A DNA stretch of 64,000 bases from positions 186,001 through 250,000 of the forward strand of contig JAFEAT010000013.1 in the NCBI GenBank assembly GCA_018266255.1. The letters are read 5' to 3'. This stretch comes from Cyanobacteria bacterium SZAS-4 (GTDB lineage Bacteria; Cyanobacteriota; Vampirovibrionia; Obscuribacterales; Obscuribacteraceae). Within the stretch, counting starts at the first letter, position 1. Every line of letters begins with the position of its first letter. The notes beneath the pieces were generated by a model that was given only the letters and a program-made list of their open reading frames with translations, was not told where the DNA came from and did no database searches. A program made the translations under genes and the position numbers. Shown here piece after piece: positions 27,201-36,379 of this stretch.

Positions 27201-28626
27201 GCTGACGACCTGTTTGATCTGTTGTAGTTTGTGGAGCTGTATTGTCCATAGGCACGCCCATGGATGCAGCAGTGCGCTGCCAGAATGCTTTCAGCTCTGG
27301 GTCGGTGCTGTTGTTCAGCTTGATCGCATCGCCGATGTATTTCTTGGCTTCTTCGTTGTCGCCATTTTTGGCGAGCGCCATACCATAAGTGAAGCGAGTG
27401 ATTGCTTGCTGATTCTTTTCAGCCTGCAAAGCATTTTCCACTTGCATGAAATTCATCAGAGCCTGGATGTTCTGTGCACCCATGATCTGATCGCGATTTT
27501 GAAGAATTTGCTGCAAACCAGGATTGAGAGCAACCAACTGTTGCTGAATCTGCTGGCGTTCTGCTGGCGTCGAAGACTTGTCCAACGCATTATATAGTTG
27601 GAAAGCAGCTTGCTGCTTGTCTGGCGTCATTTGCTGAATAAGCGTCTGAGCAGCCTGATCTTGAGCAGTTACTTTCTGAACCAGAGCTTGGTCTGCCAGT
27701 GGTCGAACGGCTTGAGCGGCTTGCGCTTCGGCCTGCATCAAAGCTTGCATTCTTGGTGACTGACCAGCGTCAGCCGCCGCAATGGCTTGCTGGAAGCCCT
27801 GCTTAACTTCAGGAGACATGGTGCCAGGACCGGTAACGGTTCCGAACATCTGTTGTACGGCTTCAACTGGTGAGCGATTCTGCGCATCAAGAGGCGAGAC
27901 ACGTTGGTTCTGTTGCTGTGTCTGGTCACCCTGTGGGACCTGTTGACGCTGAGTGTCACCAGGTTGCTGCTGCTGCTGACGTTGGTCGTAGGGTACTTGC
28001 TGCTGCTGACGTTGATCGTAAGGTACTTGCTGTTGCTGCTGTTGATCGTATCCTTGCTGCTGTTGAGCACGAGGAGCAGCATCGATTGCATTCTTAAGAT
28101 GGCGTTGGAAGTTAGGATCCTGATTCATCTCAGGGTCTTTTTGCTGTGCTTCCAATAAAAGTTGCGTTCCATAATATTGATCGCCGTTGCGAATCATCAG
28201 CAAAGCGAAGTTGGCGCGGGCAAAACCTGGCGCCCGTTGAAGAGTATGAAGATCGGCGTCTTCTTGAACTAGTGCTCGGCGAGTCTGAGCGTCCAAATTC
28301 TGACTTTGGAGCATCTGTCTAACATTGTCTCTTTCGCGAGCTACTGCTTGTTGGTCAATGCTGTCTGCGGCGCGGATTGCGGCTGTATATTCACCCGTTG
28401 CAGCTCTGACGCCTCGTTGCTCGAAGGTCATTTCGGCATTTTGCAAATGGCTCAAAACGCCATTCAGCTCTTGGGCGACCATCTGTTGGGTTTGAGAAAT
28501 TCTGTCACGGCCTTGATTGCCGTAGACTTCATTCTGCATCCGATCGGTTCCCTGAACCTGGCGTCCATCCCGCGTTTGCTGGGTTTGGTCGGTTTGGTTT
28601 CTAGGGTCATCGTATCTGTTGCCCAT
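24214..28626 (-). CDS. giant Gln-rich protein C, paralogue of protein A
   Basis: 1470 residues. The N-domain (41-180) is ~70% identical to protein A without gaps. Residues 187-241 are a Gln-rich tract with tandem VPYDQRQQQQ units, followed by the shared segment SPLDAQNRSPVEAVQ. Long helical TPR-like regions come next, again rich in Gln. The C-terminal third holds FWSNAMVDGGTAAVVLTLAGL and IHGVAGLGAVGAIMGTRS, then FLFRGATPEAA, all shared with protein A, and ends in a disordered Gln/Pro/Gly tail. It has no signal peptide and no recognised catalytic motif. It is first in the minus-strand cluster. Probably a structural or membrane-associated protein specific to this lineage. Confidence 0.85.
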   Translation of the reverse strand: MGNRYDDPRNQTDQTQQTRDGRQVQGTDRMQNEVYGNQGRDRISQTQQMVAQELNGVLSHLQNAEMTFEQRGVRAATGEYTAAIRAADSIDQQAVARERDNVRQMLQSQNLDAQTRRALVQEDADLHTLQRAPGFARANFALLMIRNGDQYYGTQLLLEAQQKDPEMNQDPNFQRHLKNAIDAAPRAQQQQGYDQQQQQQVPYDQRQQQQVPYDQRQQQQQPGDTQRQQVPQGDQTQQQNQRVSPLDAQNRSPVEAVQQMFGTVTGPGTMSPEVKQGFQQAIAAADAGQSPRMQALMQAEAQAAQAVRPLADQALVQKVTAQDQAAQTLIQQMTPDKQQAAFQLYNALDKSSTPAERQQIQQQLVALNPGLQQILQNRDQIMGAQNIQALMNFMQVENALQAEKNQQAITRFTYGMALAKNGDNEEAKKYIGDAIKLNNSTDPELKAFWQRTAASMGVPMDNTAPQTTTDQTGRQQQPQGDQIPAGTAAAALQAVEQKFQQVVAQKGDVKAAYQQLTPEFVAAQQKADAEFTALVQQTQARDQQLQAAIDAKLTPQVKAQLQQLSQQIDAEKAKLTPDAIALYNKYQDPSTSEADRQAIHAQLGQKAPNLVKLGDQLEQTVGKDTMMNIMTLAADHQKLQGALMGRFLTRYYLADTAATAGDMQNAQAQLGAAFQTVPQEFQQAFAQKPDVQALAQKVGIDLTKLPAPPDAVLAQAGGAAAPTDGRTQQPGQTGDRTQQPGATTDQSGNIAGLNPENQGLRPDQIMAKAQQALQQGGMTEATKKQFQDAIKSADALYGPQDKQMTDQLIQVLQTGKKADGSALSPQERVQAHQLVQQEFSRATLGMQYRMAYGSVLNQNKQYASAEAVFKENVAVADKLPLASFQAELTQLGKDSQNPQIDRASQADLFTMMQSIQGSGTSKDDGLLYMPITTRKQAALFYVAGADGSGNGLVKPEQAAAMIDQATAKEKELYGVTDDKLKTFDPTLANMAKGIVPLLPENIRKQKQNADSFWSNAMVDGGTAAVVLTLAGLTASIVTKNPRIFGMLVEGEGAAAKLSLTGYAAIGTAGLGLDIAGRHYVHQALTGENESWGNSAIHGVAGLGAVGAIMGTRSAAAKFLFRGATPEAAAGRMLTETGLTGEAATGKFVSTLTQRGVTLTPELKAMEGSLTPVMVDGALNPQLAAELGRLSPASLARITGESITTAEGAAAGAKWYTPSGFASRVAGANPFSTLDMANVTAGKLGMRSFYSGYTTALAGTGTYGSIAAMDRGVDPVTGKQMSYAESFMKTNFNSMEQNVFTEALMIGMMPVMKDGAIAKSVFQEGAGLKSNAWNAIKSPWSATTFGSMGTDALTSARYARTGLQAGQMAFVTTFPSLFNLSPAMKAYGGWQQSKAYGNQLDAMAKPITDQAAPTAAPVDSQILNQQTRPAGQTDAPVTPVQDNGQPIQDQPVDNQQQQTGNLTQGTPGLGG
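27904..28068 (-). repeat. Gln-rich coding tandem repeat
   Basis: Encodes residues 187-241 of protein C. The DNA has three successive ~30-bp units (VPYDQRQQQQ-type) inside CAG/CAA runs, a low-complexity, prion-like composition. Confidence 0.8.
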
Positions 28627-28878
28627 TTCTATCGTCCTCTAGTCCGTACACGGAGCGCCAATTGTGCCTAGCTTACGTATCATTCCCCTGTTTGTATGTG
28701 GGAAAACCACGTAGTCGGGTTGTCAGTAGGTAAAAAATTTATCTTTACCAAAGCTCACCCTTTCGGCGTTCTGGAGTTCTATCCCACTGCCAAAATTTCT
28801 AGACAAAAATCTTGCAACTTTTCTCAGCTTCCAGTGGGAGAAATACGAAATGGCACTGTTGCTGCCATACTTGAAGGC

Positions 28879-29721
28879 ATGCCTCAGCTTTCTGTCGTCA
28901 TTCCTGCTTACAACGAAGAACGGCGTCTTCCCTCGACTCTGGAGTCGGTGCACGCTTTTCTGCAAGAGCATTATCAAGAATTCGAGATTCTGGTTGTCGA
29001 CGATGGCAGCTCCGATCAGACAATCGACGTGGTCGACGACTTTGCCAAGCATCACCAGGGCATCAGGTTAATTTCATACAAGCCTAATCAAGGCAAAGGC
29101 TACGCGATTCGCACAGGCGTTTTGCAAGCTCAAGGCGATCTCATTTTGATCAATGACGCAGACGGCGCATCACCAATCGCCGAGGTGCTCAACCTGCAAA
29201 AAGCAATCACCGATGGTGCCGACCTCGCTATAGGATCTCGAAATAAACCAGATCCAGATCGAGTCGTAATCGCTGATCTCCACAGAAAATACATTGGAAA
29301 CACTTTCAATCTAATTGTTCAAACCTTATTGCTTCCGGGCGTCTACGACACTCAATGCGGTTTCAAACTTTTCAAAAAAAGCGTCGCTCACGATATTTTC
29401 CGAGTGGCAGAGCTGAACGGATTTGCATTTGACGTCGAAATTCTATACATCGCTCGACTGCGAAAATACAAACTCGCGGAAGTGGCAATCAACTGGACGA
29501 ATGTCGCCGGTTCGAAAGTGAACGTCGTCATCGATTCGACAGGAATGTTTGTTCAGGTCCTGGGCATAAGAAATAGAGCCTGGGCAGGAAGATACAAGAA
29601 AAAGGCTGATAAAGTTCCGCCACTTCCGCTCAAAACTCGACCTGCACCACCAGAAACTGCAGCGGAAACGCCGCAACTAGAACCAGAATCGACGCTGGGT
29701 TCACCTGAATCATCAGCGTAA
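28879..29721 (+). CDS. GT2 family glycosyltransferase (dolichyl/polyprenyl-phosphate sugar synthase-like)
   Basis: From ATG 28879 the product is 280 residues and begins MPQLSVVIPAYNEERRLP, the usual GT2 start. An upstream in-frame ATG at 28696 would add 61 residues unlike the family. Motifs: VVDDGSSDQT for the nucleotide sugar, NDADGA as the DxD metal site, and CGFKLFKK as in ALG5/DPG-synthase-like enzymes. It should transfer a sugar from an NDP-sugar to a membrane polyprenyl phosphate. No transmembrane segments are seen; the C-terminus is Pro-rich. A 29-nt gap to the following polytopic protein suggests an operon in which the lipid-linked sugar is used. Confidence 0.88.
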   Translation: MPQLSVVIPAYNEERRLPSTLESVHAFLQEHYQEFEILVVDDGSSDQTIDVVDDFAKHHQGIRLISYKPNQGKGYAIRTGVLQAQGDLILINDADGASPIAEVLNLQKAITDGADLAIGSRNKPDPDRVVIADLHRKYIGNTFNLIVQTLLLPGVYDTQCGFKLFKKSVAHDIFRVAELNGFAFDVEILYIARLRKYKLAEVAINWTNVAGSKVNVVIDSTGMFVQVLGIRNRAWAGRYKKKADKVPPLPLKTRPAPPETAAETPQLEPESTLGSPESSA

Positions 29722-29750
29722 ACGCTCAAACTTACCAAGATTCTCACTCA

Positions 29751-31484
29751 ATGACGGCAACCGCAGAAAAACAGAAACTTAGTCCGGCGCCTGATATTGG
29801 TGACCTTCTTTTCGCGCTTATCATCGCGATTCCGCTCATGGGGCGACCAACGTTTCTGTTTCAAGATGGATCTACTGGTTGGCATTTAGTAACAGGCGAG
29901 TACATCTTGAAAAATCATGCAATTCCGCATGACGACATTATGTGCTATCTCGACAAAATTCCAGGCAAAGCTGACAAAGCATGGGTTGCGTATGAATGGC
30001 TCTCTGACACGATCATGGCTGGTCTTGTGCAGTTGGGTGGTTTGAATTTACTGGCAGTCGTTTGCAGCTGCGCAATCGGACTGCTGTTTTTGATGCTCTA
30101 CGATCGCTGCCGAAAAGAAGGGTGTCACTTTCTTATCGTGCTGGTGGCAAGTATTTTCGGCATCATCGCTTCTGCCGTTCACTGGTTGGCCAGACCACAC
30201 TTGTTCACGTTCTTCGGAGTTTTGATTTTTTCTGGTGCTCTGGAAGATTATTATCGTCGCACCATCTCCAGTACCAAACTGTTCTTGATTCTAAGTTTGT
30301 ACATGTTGGTCTGGGTCAACTGTCATCCCGCTTTCATCGTTGGTTTCGTACTAATTGGCATCTATCTGGTGGCGTCATTATGCTCGGCAGCTTTTTACGG
30401 ACCCGGAACGAAGCGCAAGGGATATCTCGACAGCGCAAAAACTTTCGCAATTGCGCTTGCAGCAACGTTTGGAGCAAGCCTGATTAATCCGAACGGACTT
30501 GTTTTGTACCAGTACATCGAAAAATATCTGAAAGGCAGCACGGTGCTCGCCAATACAGAAGAGTTCATGTCTCCTGTGTTTCACCTCACTATCCATCCAA
30601 CCTGCTTAGAGGCACTGTTTGCTCTCTTCGTAGTCGGTTTAGCTATTTCTCTCAATCGCCTTTCATTCCCAAGGCTCTTGCTCTGTCTGGCCTTCTCTCA
30701 CCTGGCACTTTCAGCAGTGAGAAACATTCCGCTCTTCACGATAATTGTTCTGCCCGCTATAGCGCAGCTGTACGCAAAAGTTCGACTTGCCGAGAGCTAT
30801 CGCATTCCTCAAATTGTCACCGCCGATGATGCTTCACAAATTGAGGGAACGCCCGCGAATTTAGCAGCACTATCGAGAGCTGAAGCTGTTGATTTCAGAC
30901 CAGAGTCTTTAGAATCCGAGTCAACGCCATCAACACTTTGGCAACAAATAGCCGGAAAATTTGAAAAAATCGGAACAGAATTCGATGAGACTGAAAGGCA
31001 ATGCAAGATGCATCTTCTGCCAATTTTGCTCTTCGTAGGACTGTCCATCACAGCCATGATGGGTGGAAAAATTGCCGGCATGCCGCTACTTGAATCTGGG
31101 TTTGATCCAGAAGACAAACCGACAAAGACACTCGAGTATTTGCAAAAAGCAGAAGCTGACGGACAGCTGAAATACAATCAGGGCTTCAATCTGGATAACT
31201 GGGGTGGTTACGTCAAATACAAACTGGGCACGCCAGTTTTCATCGACGACCGAGCAGATTTTTACGGCGAAAGTTATTACTCACAATACGCGATTATCAA
31301 TCAAGTTTTGACTTTTCCAGATGGAAAACCGGGATGGCGAGAATGGCTTGCAAAGGACAACATTCAATGGGTACTGGTTCAAAAAGACAGCCGTCTAGCG
31401 CAAGCGTTGAAATCTGAAGATGGCTGGAAAGTAGCCGCTGAGGATCCTGCTTCTGTGCTTATCGTGCATGAAAAGCCATACTAG
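29751..31484 (+). CDS. polytopic membrane protein, possible GT-C-type glycosyltransferase
   Basis: 577 residues with many hydrophobic segments in the first ~330 residues (for example FLIVLVASIFGIIASAVHW and FIVGFVLIGIYLVASL). An early loop reads GWHLVTGEYILKNHAIPHDD then WVAYEWLSD. This pattern is common in uncharacterised polytopic proteins related to lipid-linked-sugar glycosyltransferases. A hydrophilic insert (~355-420) is followed by another membrane segment and a C-terminal extracytoplasmic domain (VFIDDRADFYGES). Its position right after a polyprenyl-phosphate GT2 fits a lipid-linked-sugar-using enzyme, but no catalytic residue can be assigned with certainty. Confidence 0.78.
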   Translation: MTATAEKQKLSPAPDIGDLLFALIIAIPLMGRPTFLFQDGSTGWHLVTGEYILKNHAIPHDDIMCYLDKIPGKADKAWVAYEWLSDTIMAGLVQLGGLNLLAVVCSCAIGLLFLMLYDRCRKEGCHFLIVLVASIFGIIASAVHWLARPHLFTFFGVLIFSGALEDYYRRTISSTKLFLILSLYMLVWVNCHPAFIVGFVLIGIYLVASLCSAAFYGPGTKRKGYLDSAKTFAIALAATFGASLINPNGLVLYQYIEKYLKGSTVLANTEEFMSPVFHLTIHPTCLEALFALFVVGLAISLNRLSFPRLLLCLAFSHLALSAVRNIPLFTIIVLPAIAQLYAKVRLAESYRIPQIVTADDASQIEGTPANLAALSRAEAVDFRPESLESESTPSTLWQQIAGKFEKIGTEFDETERQCKMHLLPILLFVGLSITAMMGGKIAGMPLLESGFDPEDKPTKTLEYLQKAEADGQLKYNQGFNLDNWGGYVKYKLGTPVFIDDRADFYGESYYSQYAIINQVLTFPDGKPGWREWLAKDNIQWVLVQKDSRLAQALKSEDGWKVAAEDPASVLIVHEKPY

Positions 31485-31523
31485 CGCTTAATTGCTTAGT
31501 AGCTCCCAATTCCGTACTCGCTC

Positions 31524-32156
31524 TCAATTCCGCGGCTTGTAAACCATAAACGTGCGGTCGCGAATATCTGCTGAAGAAACAAAGAAGCGCAAGGTGCCTG
31601 GCGATGCGACAGAGTCATCATCGGTTCTGAGGAATCTAAATTGTCCGAGCTGATCGCAAATTTGCTGCCCCAGCGAGGGCGACGCGAATGCAACTGTAAG
31701 ATTGCACTTTTTCAAATTTACATCGAGCAACAAGCGAATGATGGCATTTGCCAGTGCACCAGGATTCGCATAGGCATCGACAGTCTCTGGGATTACGATT
31801 GCGCCTTGCCATCCAGATTCGAGTTGTAGTGGCGCATATTGTCGACGCCCTATCGCTTGAGCGCCGTGATACCAAAGACTTTCATATCGCGTTTGCTTGA
31901 GTATTTCAGTTTTAAATCTTGGCGCAACTCGATAAGTGACTAAGACATCATCAATCGGATGGAGACCGGAAGTCGGATAATCCAGGTAATTCTCCATTCT
32001 CTTTGGTGTGAGGTAGATGACCCAGTCGTAGCGAGCATCGAGCCAATCATCATTTGAGTATTTGAACTTCTGCTCAGCGCCAGCTGGCTCGCAGCAAACA
32101 GCAGCGAGAGCTAGAAATGCGCAGATTGAAATTCTCTTGATTAGCTTAAATTTCAT
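31524..32156 (-). CDS. secreted hypothetical protein
   Basis: From ATG 32156 the product is 210 residues with a classic signal peptide (MKFKLIKRISICAFLALAAV, then CCEPAGAEQ), which could also be read as a lipobox-like site at the double Cys. A longer in-frame start at 32225 would overlap the divergent permease gene and bury the signal, so I reject it. The mature part is not recognised; it has a Tyr/Trp-rich opening and a SPSLGQQICDQLGQFRF segment. Convergent with the membrane protein at 31484. Confidence 0.72.
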   Translation of the reverse strand: MKFKLIKRISICAFLALAAVCCEPAGAEQKFKYSNDDWLDARYDWVIYLTPKRMENYLDYPTSGLHPIDDVLVTYRVAPRFKTEILKQTRYESLWYHGAQAIGRRQYAPLQLESGWQGAIVIPETVDAYANPGALANAIIRLLLDVNLKKCNLTVAFASPSLGQQICDQLGQFRFLRTDDDSVASPGTLRFFVSSADIRDRTFMVYKPRN

Positions 32157-32213
32157 CACTCTATTGTATTCTGTGATGGATTCTTTGGCATTGCCTCTTG
32201 CTCTGGAAGTCAG

Positions 32214-33654
32214 GTGGACACGCAATCAAAAAACCACGATTCTGAGCTGAGCAAACTTGGTTATGCGCAAGAATTGTTTCGCACCATGGGTGGTTTCTCC
32301 AACTTCGCCATCGGTTTTTCTGTGGTTTCTGTTCTGACTGGTGCAGTCACACTCTTCGACTACGGTTTGAAAATGGGAGGACCGGCCGAAATGACCTTCG
32401 GCTGGCCTATCGTCACATTTTTCACCATGTTTGTCGTTTTGAGCATGGGTGAACTAGCCTCGTCATTGCCGACATCTGGAGCGATGTATCACTGGTCGTG
32501 CAAACTCGGTGGCAAAAACTGGGGATGGTTCACGGCCTGGTTTGTCATAGTCGGATACATTACCGCGCTCGCTGGAATCGATTACGGATGCGCACAATTC
32601 CTCATGCCCATGCTGGGATTGCACTCTAGCGAGGTCAACCTTCTCGCGGTATACGCGATACTTTTAGTCAGTCATGGACTGATCAATCAATTCGGTATCA
32701 AGCTAGTATCCTGGCTAAACGACTTCAGCGTCACCGTTCACATTTTTGGTCTCGCCATCATGGTCGGTGCACTATTCATCTTTGCACCAAAACAGCCACT
32801 GACATTTTTGCTCAGCACTGCCACACCAAACAGCACGCCTTTTACCGTATTGGTGTGCATTTATCCTCGGTCTGTTGCAAGCGCAGTGGACACTGTCGGG
32901 ATACGATTCATCCGCAAGCGTCTCGGAAGAAACAGTTGATGCACGGTTGATGGTGCCATGGGGAATGGTTATCGCAGTTGCGGTATCGAGCGTAGTCGGT
33001 TACATCATGCTGATTGCTTTGACTCTGGCTATAAAAGATGTGAATTCAGTTCTCACGGCCACGGATGCAGGCGGGAACGCAATACCGACGGTTGTTGCTA
33101 TTTTGATTCAGGCGCTGGGAGCGACTGCTGGGAAGGCAGTTTCTGTGCTAGCTGCCATGGCAATGTGGTTCTGTGGCTTGGGCGCAGTTACCGGATGCTC
33201 AAGGGTAATCTACGCATTCTCTCGTGATGGTGGCATGCCATTCTCCAACGTGTTGAAAAAAGTGCAATCACAACATCAAACTCCAGTTGCCGCCATTTGG
33301 TTCACAGTCTGCGCAGCTTTCGTTGCAGCAATCTACAGCGGCGCCTACGCAGTAATTACAACGATAAGCGTGATGTGCTTGTATTTCGCTTACATAACAC
33401 CAGTGTTTTTGTCATTCAGAAATAGGAAAACGAAGCCGTTGAGTAAAGGTCCTTGGAATTTGGGCAAGTTTTCTTCTGCAATCAATTTTGTGGCAATCAG
33501 TTGGACGTTGTTTATCACGTCAGTTGTCAGTCTTGCTAATGATTTCAAAGCAGGCAAAACAATGATCGCGTTATTGATTACACTTTTCGCGTGGTATCAC
33601 TTCCGCGAGAAAAAACGTTTTATAGGTCCTACATGGTCAGCAAACCACGAATAA
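32214..33654 (+). pseudogene. APC-superfamily amino acid permease, single-base frameshift
   Basis: Two overlapping frames (32214-32939 and 32875-33654) together encode one permease of about 479 residues. The total length of 1441 nt is a multiple of three plus one. The first part has the typical start (FSNFAIGFSVVSVLTGAVTLF, then a Gly/Ala-rich GAMYHWSCKLG). The second has AFILGLLQAQWTLSGYDSSA and SEET, characteristic of the choline/GABA permease group. Dropping one base near 32854-32858 joins GTG to GCATTTATC and restores the family sequence. It is either a real inactivating mutation or an assembly error. The GTG start at 32214 has GGAAG upstream. It would form a unit with the aldolase 15 nt downstream. 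Confidence 0.85.
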
Positions 33655-33669
33655 ACACGGAGAACGAGA

Positions 33670-34434
33670 ATGACATTCAAAGACAGACTGAAGGCGGGCA
33701 AACCTTTAATCGGAACGCTGATATCACTTGGTTCTACTGCGGTCACTGAAGCTGTTTCTCGTTGCGGTTTCGACTGGCTCTGGATCGACATGGAGCATGG
33801 TCCGCTCAGTATCGAACAAGTTCAACATATATTGCAGGCAAAGCGCGGGGATTGCGCATCTATGGTGCGCATCCCGATTAACGACGAGACATGGATCAAA
33901 CGTGTGCTCGATCTTGGTGCCGATGGAATAATCGTGCCTCAAGTGAAAACTGCAGAAGAAGCGCAACGTGCTGTGTCTTCATCTAAATATCCACCTACCG
34001 GAACAAGAAGTGTAGGCATGTCCAGAGCGTCTGGATATGGCATGGATTTCGCACAATACATTCGCGATGCAAACGACAAACTATCTGTGTTTCTGCAGAT
34101 CGAACATACCGAAGGCGTGAAAAACATCGATGCGATTTTGCAAGTCAAAGGCATAGACGCAATCATCATAGGACCTTACGATATGTCAGGCAGCTTCGGC
34201 AAACTTGGTAAAATTCAGGATCCCGAAGTGCACGAAGCGATAGAAACAGTGCGCAAAACGTGCAAAGCAAAAGGAGTTCCTATCGGCATTTTCTGCCTAC
34301 AGCCTGACCTGGCACGAACTTATTTAGAACAAGGCTATGACCTCGTCAACCTTGGTTGCGACATTCATTTCCTCTGGTCTTCGGCGAAATCAGCTCTTGA
34401 TTCCATCAAAAGCAAGGGAGCGGGGGCGGTTTGA
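33670..34434 (+). CDS. HpcH/HpaI family aldolase
   Basis: 254 residues, the normal size for class II 2-keto-3-deoxy acid aldolases (HpaI/GarL/RhmA-like). It has WIDMEHGPLS with the catalytic-region His, the metal-binding Glu in LQIEHTEGV and Asp in IIGPYDMSGSFG, plus VKTAEEA and YPPTGTRSVG. It cleaves a 4-hydroxy-2-oxo acid to pyruvate and an aldehyde; the exact substrate is not readable. Start ATG 33670 has GGAG 8 nt upstream. It follows the permease by 15 nt, so uptake of an amine or amino compound and breakdown of a keto acid may be linked. Confidence 0.92.
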   Translation: MTFKDRLKAGKPLIGTLISLGSTAVTEAVSRCGFDWLWIDMEHGPLSIEQVQHILQAKRGDCASMVRIPINDETWIKRVLDLGADGIIVPQVKTAEEAQRAVSSSKYPPTGTRSVGMSRASGYGMDFAQYIRDANDKLSVFLQIEHTEGVKNIDAILQVKGIDAIIIGPYDMSGSFGKLGKIQDPEVHEAIETVRKTCKAKGVPIGIFCLQPDLARTYLEQGYDLVNLGCDIHFLWSSAKSALDSIKSKGAGAV

Positions 34435-34769
34435 CAATTTTTCAAAACGACATCAAAGAGTGTGGGCTAGATTCAGACCTTGGCGGCTCTTCCGTCGTCT
34501 TCGTTAATTCTGCCGATGCTACGATTTCAAAAAAACACTTATTGTGGCAATACATCGCAGGTTAACTACTTTATCGAGTGCAAGCAGCCTTCGCCACCAG
34601 CAGTGGTGTCTGGCAATCGGACCTCCACTATGTAACCTAAACTAACCGAATCGGTCGTTAGTCAAAATCGGAGACTCAAAATGTTCTGTGAATGCAAAGG
34701 TAGAGTAACCTTTTGGTAACGAAAGATACTTAGTATAAAATTCACGACCCTGTTTGAGGAATTGAACGA
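34435..34769. other. gene-poor spacer
   Basis: No ORF with a credible start and ribosome binding site is seen after the aldolase. A TTGACA at 34431-34436 has no -10 partner at the right distance. An opposite-strand frame at 34642-34824 has a GTG start without a Shine-Dalgarno and is not called. Confidence 0.4.
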
Positions 34770-34952
34770 ATGTTGGATCAGGAGGATATTGCGATTGTTT
34801 CACGGCCAGGCACGGAAGCGCCACTTACGAGTCAGTTGGTCAATGAGACAACAGTCAGCAAGTCCTCCGGAAGAATCAAATCAGACTGGTGGAGCCTTCG
34901 CGCCGATTTGCGGCCGATGTATGAGTACGCCATGGGCAAGCAACCAGAATAA
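34770..34952 (+). CDS. possible small protein (60 aa)
   Basis: A 60-residue frame starting at ATG 34770, with GAGG about 10 nt upstream. The composition is soluble and mixed-charge (DWWSLRADLRPMYEYAMG), not a typical shadow composition, but I recognise no homologue. It ends 4 nt before the stop of the convergent TPR gene. It could be spurious. Confidence 0.35.
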   Translation: MLDQEDIAIVSRPGTEAPLTSQLVNETTVSKSSGRIKSDWWSLRADLRPMYEYAMGKQPE

Positions 34953-34955
34953 GGA

Positions 34956-36260
34956 TTAGATTCTCGCCTTGGAAATCAAGCTGCTCATGTCTTCAGGGGT
35001 AACCTCTGGATAAATTCCATGCTTGGCCGCGCAATCAGGGAAAATTTTCACAGCATTTTTGTAGCTCACGAGCGCATGTTCCGCGACAGGCAATGCTTGC
35101 TTTTTGTCCCCGTGCGCTAAAAGTGCGCTCGCATACAAATAGAGAAATTTGAACCGATAAGCATCATCCATAGTTTCTTTCGTGATGCTTCTGTGCCAGT
35201 AGGTTAGCGCAGCGTCGGTTTGGCCGAGTTCCCAATAATCAGAGGCTACTGCAGCTAGCCAGTAACCATTCCTCGATAGTCCGGAAAACTTCAACAAATC
35301 GGCAAGTGATTTGTTGTACTGCTTGAGATAAAAGTAGAGTTCGCCTCTAGAAGTTCTGAGATCATCGTCTTCATTCGTTAGTTTGAGCGCATCGCAGGCT
35401 GTAAGAGCGCGCTCTTTATCGCCTAAGGCAAAATAGCACCAGGCTCGCCGCATTGCGTACGCTTTGTTAGATGGTTCGAGCCTAGTCACTTTATTCCAAT
35501 CGGACATCGATTTTTCAAATTCGCGAAGAGTGAATAGGTTCTCCGCTCTTCTGGAAAGGTAAGACGCATTCTTTGGAGACAACGCAACAAGCGCGTTTAG
35601 TGTTTCCAACTCTTGCGAATATTTCTCCGCATTTTCAAAAATTTTGGCTTTTAGGGAGAATGCTTCTTGAGAGCGCGGGTCGAGCTTGATAGCTTTATTT
35701 ACGTCGACTATCGCAAGATTCTTGAGTTTCGCATATCCAGCGTCCGCCTTTTCTTTGTAGTCAACTTCAGTCGCTTCTAAAGCCTTACGCAAATTCGGAT
35801 CAGAAATTTTCTGCAGATTGGAAAAGCACATATGACCTGAACGCCAAATGTAATCACTTCTCAAAACAAAATAAGATGCATTGTGAGGATAGAGTGAAAT
35901 TACTTTGCAGAGGTCGTCGAGTGCACCCGCGAAGTCACCTTCTTCATTGCGTACCTTTGATCGCAAAACATAGTATTTAGCTTCACGCGGCGCTTTATTA
36001 ATCGCGTATTGCAAATCTGCGTTCAATACTCTGAATTGTTTGGAATCTAAAACGGAGCCGGTCCCAAAATAAATATCTTGTGTTTCAAGTGTCTTTTGAA
36101 CTTCCTTTTCGTGCTTATCGATTGCTTTGGAATAGGCTGTCTTTGCTCTCAAATAGCGAGCCTCCGCAGAATCAACTAGGGACACTTTGGCCGATGCAAT
36201 TAAACATACCTGAAGTACAAGGATGAAACCGACGCACAAAAGTTGAAATATTCTCTTCAC
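34956..36260 (-). CDS. exported TPR-repeat protein
   Basis: 434 residues. It starts with a signal peptide (MKRIFQLLCVGFILVLQVCL, then ASA), and the ATG at 36260 has GAGGCGAAG immediately upstream. The mature part carries at least six TPR-like units (YVLRSKVRNEEGDFAGALDDL; AYAMRRAWCYFALGDKERAL). Likely a periplasmic or surface scaffold. It is divergent from or unlinked to the IMPase operon upstream. Distinct in sequence from the TPR protein at 5824. Confidence 0.85.
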   Translation of the reverse strand: MKRIFQLLCVGFILVLQVCLIASAKVSLVDSAEARYLRAKTAYSKAIDKHEKEVQKTLETQDIYFGTGSVLDSKQFRVLNADLQYAINKAPREAKYYVLRSKVRNEEGDFAGALDDLCKVISLYPHNASYFVLRSDYIWRSGHMCFSNLQKISDPNLRKALEATEVDYKEKADAGYAKLKNLAIVDVNKAIKLDPRSQEAFSLKAKIFENAEKYSQELETLNALVALSPKNASYLSRRAENLFTLREFEKSMSDWNKVTRLEPSNKAYAMRRAWCYFALGDKERALTACDALKLTNEDDDLRTSRGELYFYLKQYNKSLADLLKFSGLSRNGYWLAAVASDYWELGQTDAALTYWHRSITKETMDDAYRFKFLYLYASALLAHGDKKQALPVAEHALVSYKNAVKIFPDCAAKHGIYPEVTPEDMSSLISKARI

Positions 36261-36379
36261 TTCGCCTCGCTCAAATCACGTAGTATTTTATTCAATCCTT
36301 TGAACTAAACAAGATGCGATCCTGGTCATCATATTCCCGAAATCTACCAAAAGCGTGAATACCATCGCGCCGTTTTTTT

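Noticed and set aside
34642..34824. Minus-strand 60-aa ORF
   Set aside because: GTG start without Shine-Dalgarno, overlapped by a better plus-strand frame, and no recognised domain.
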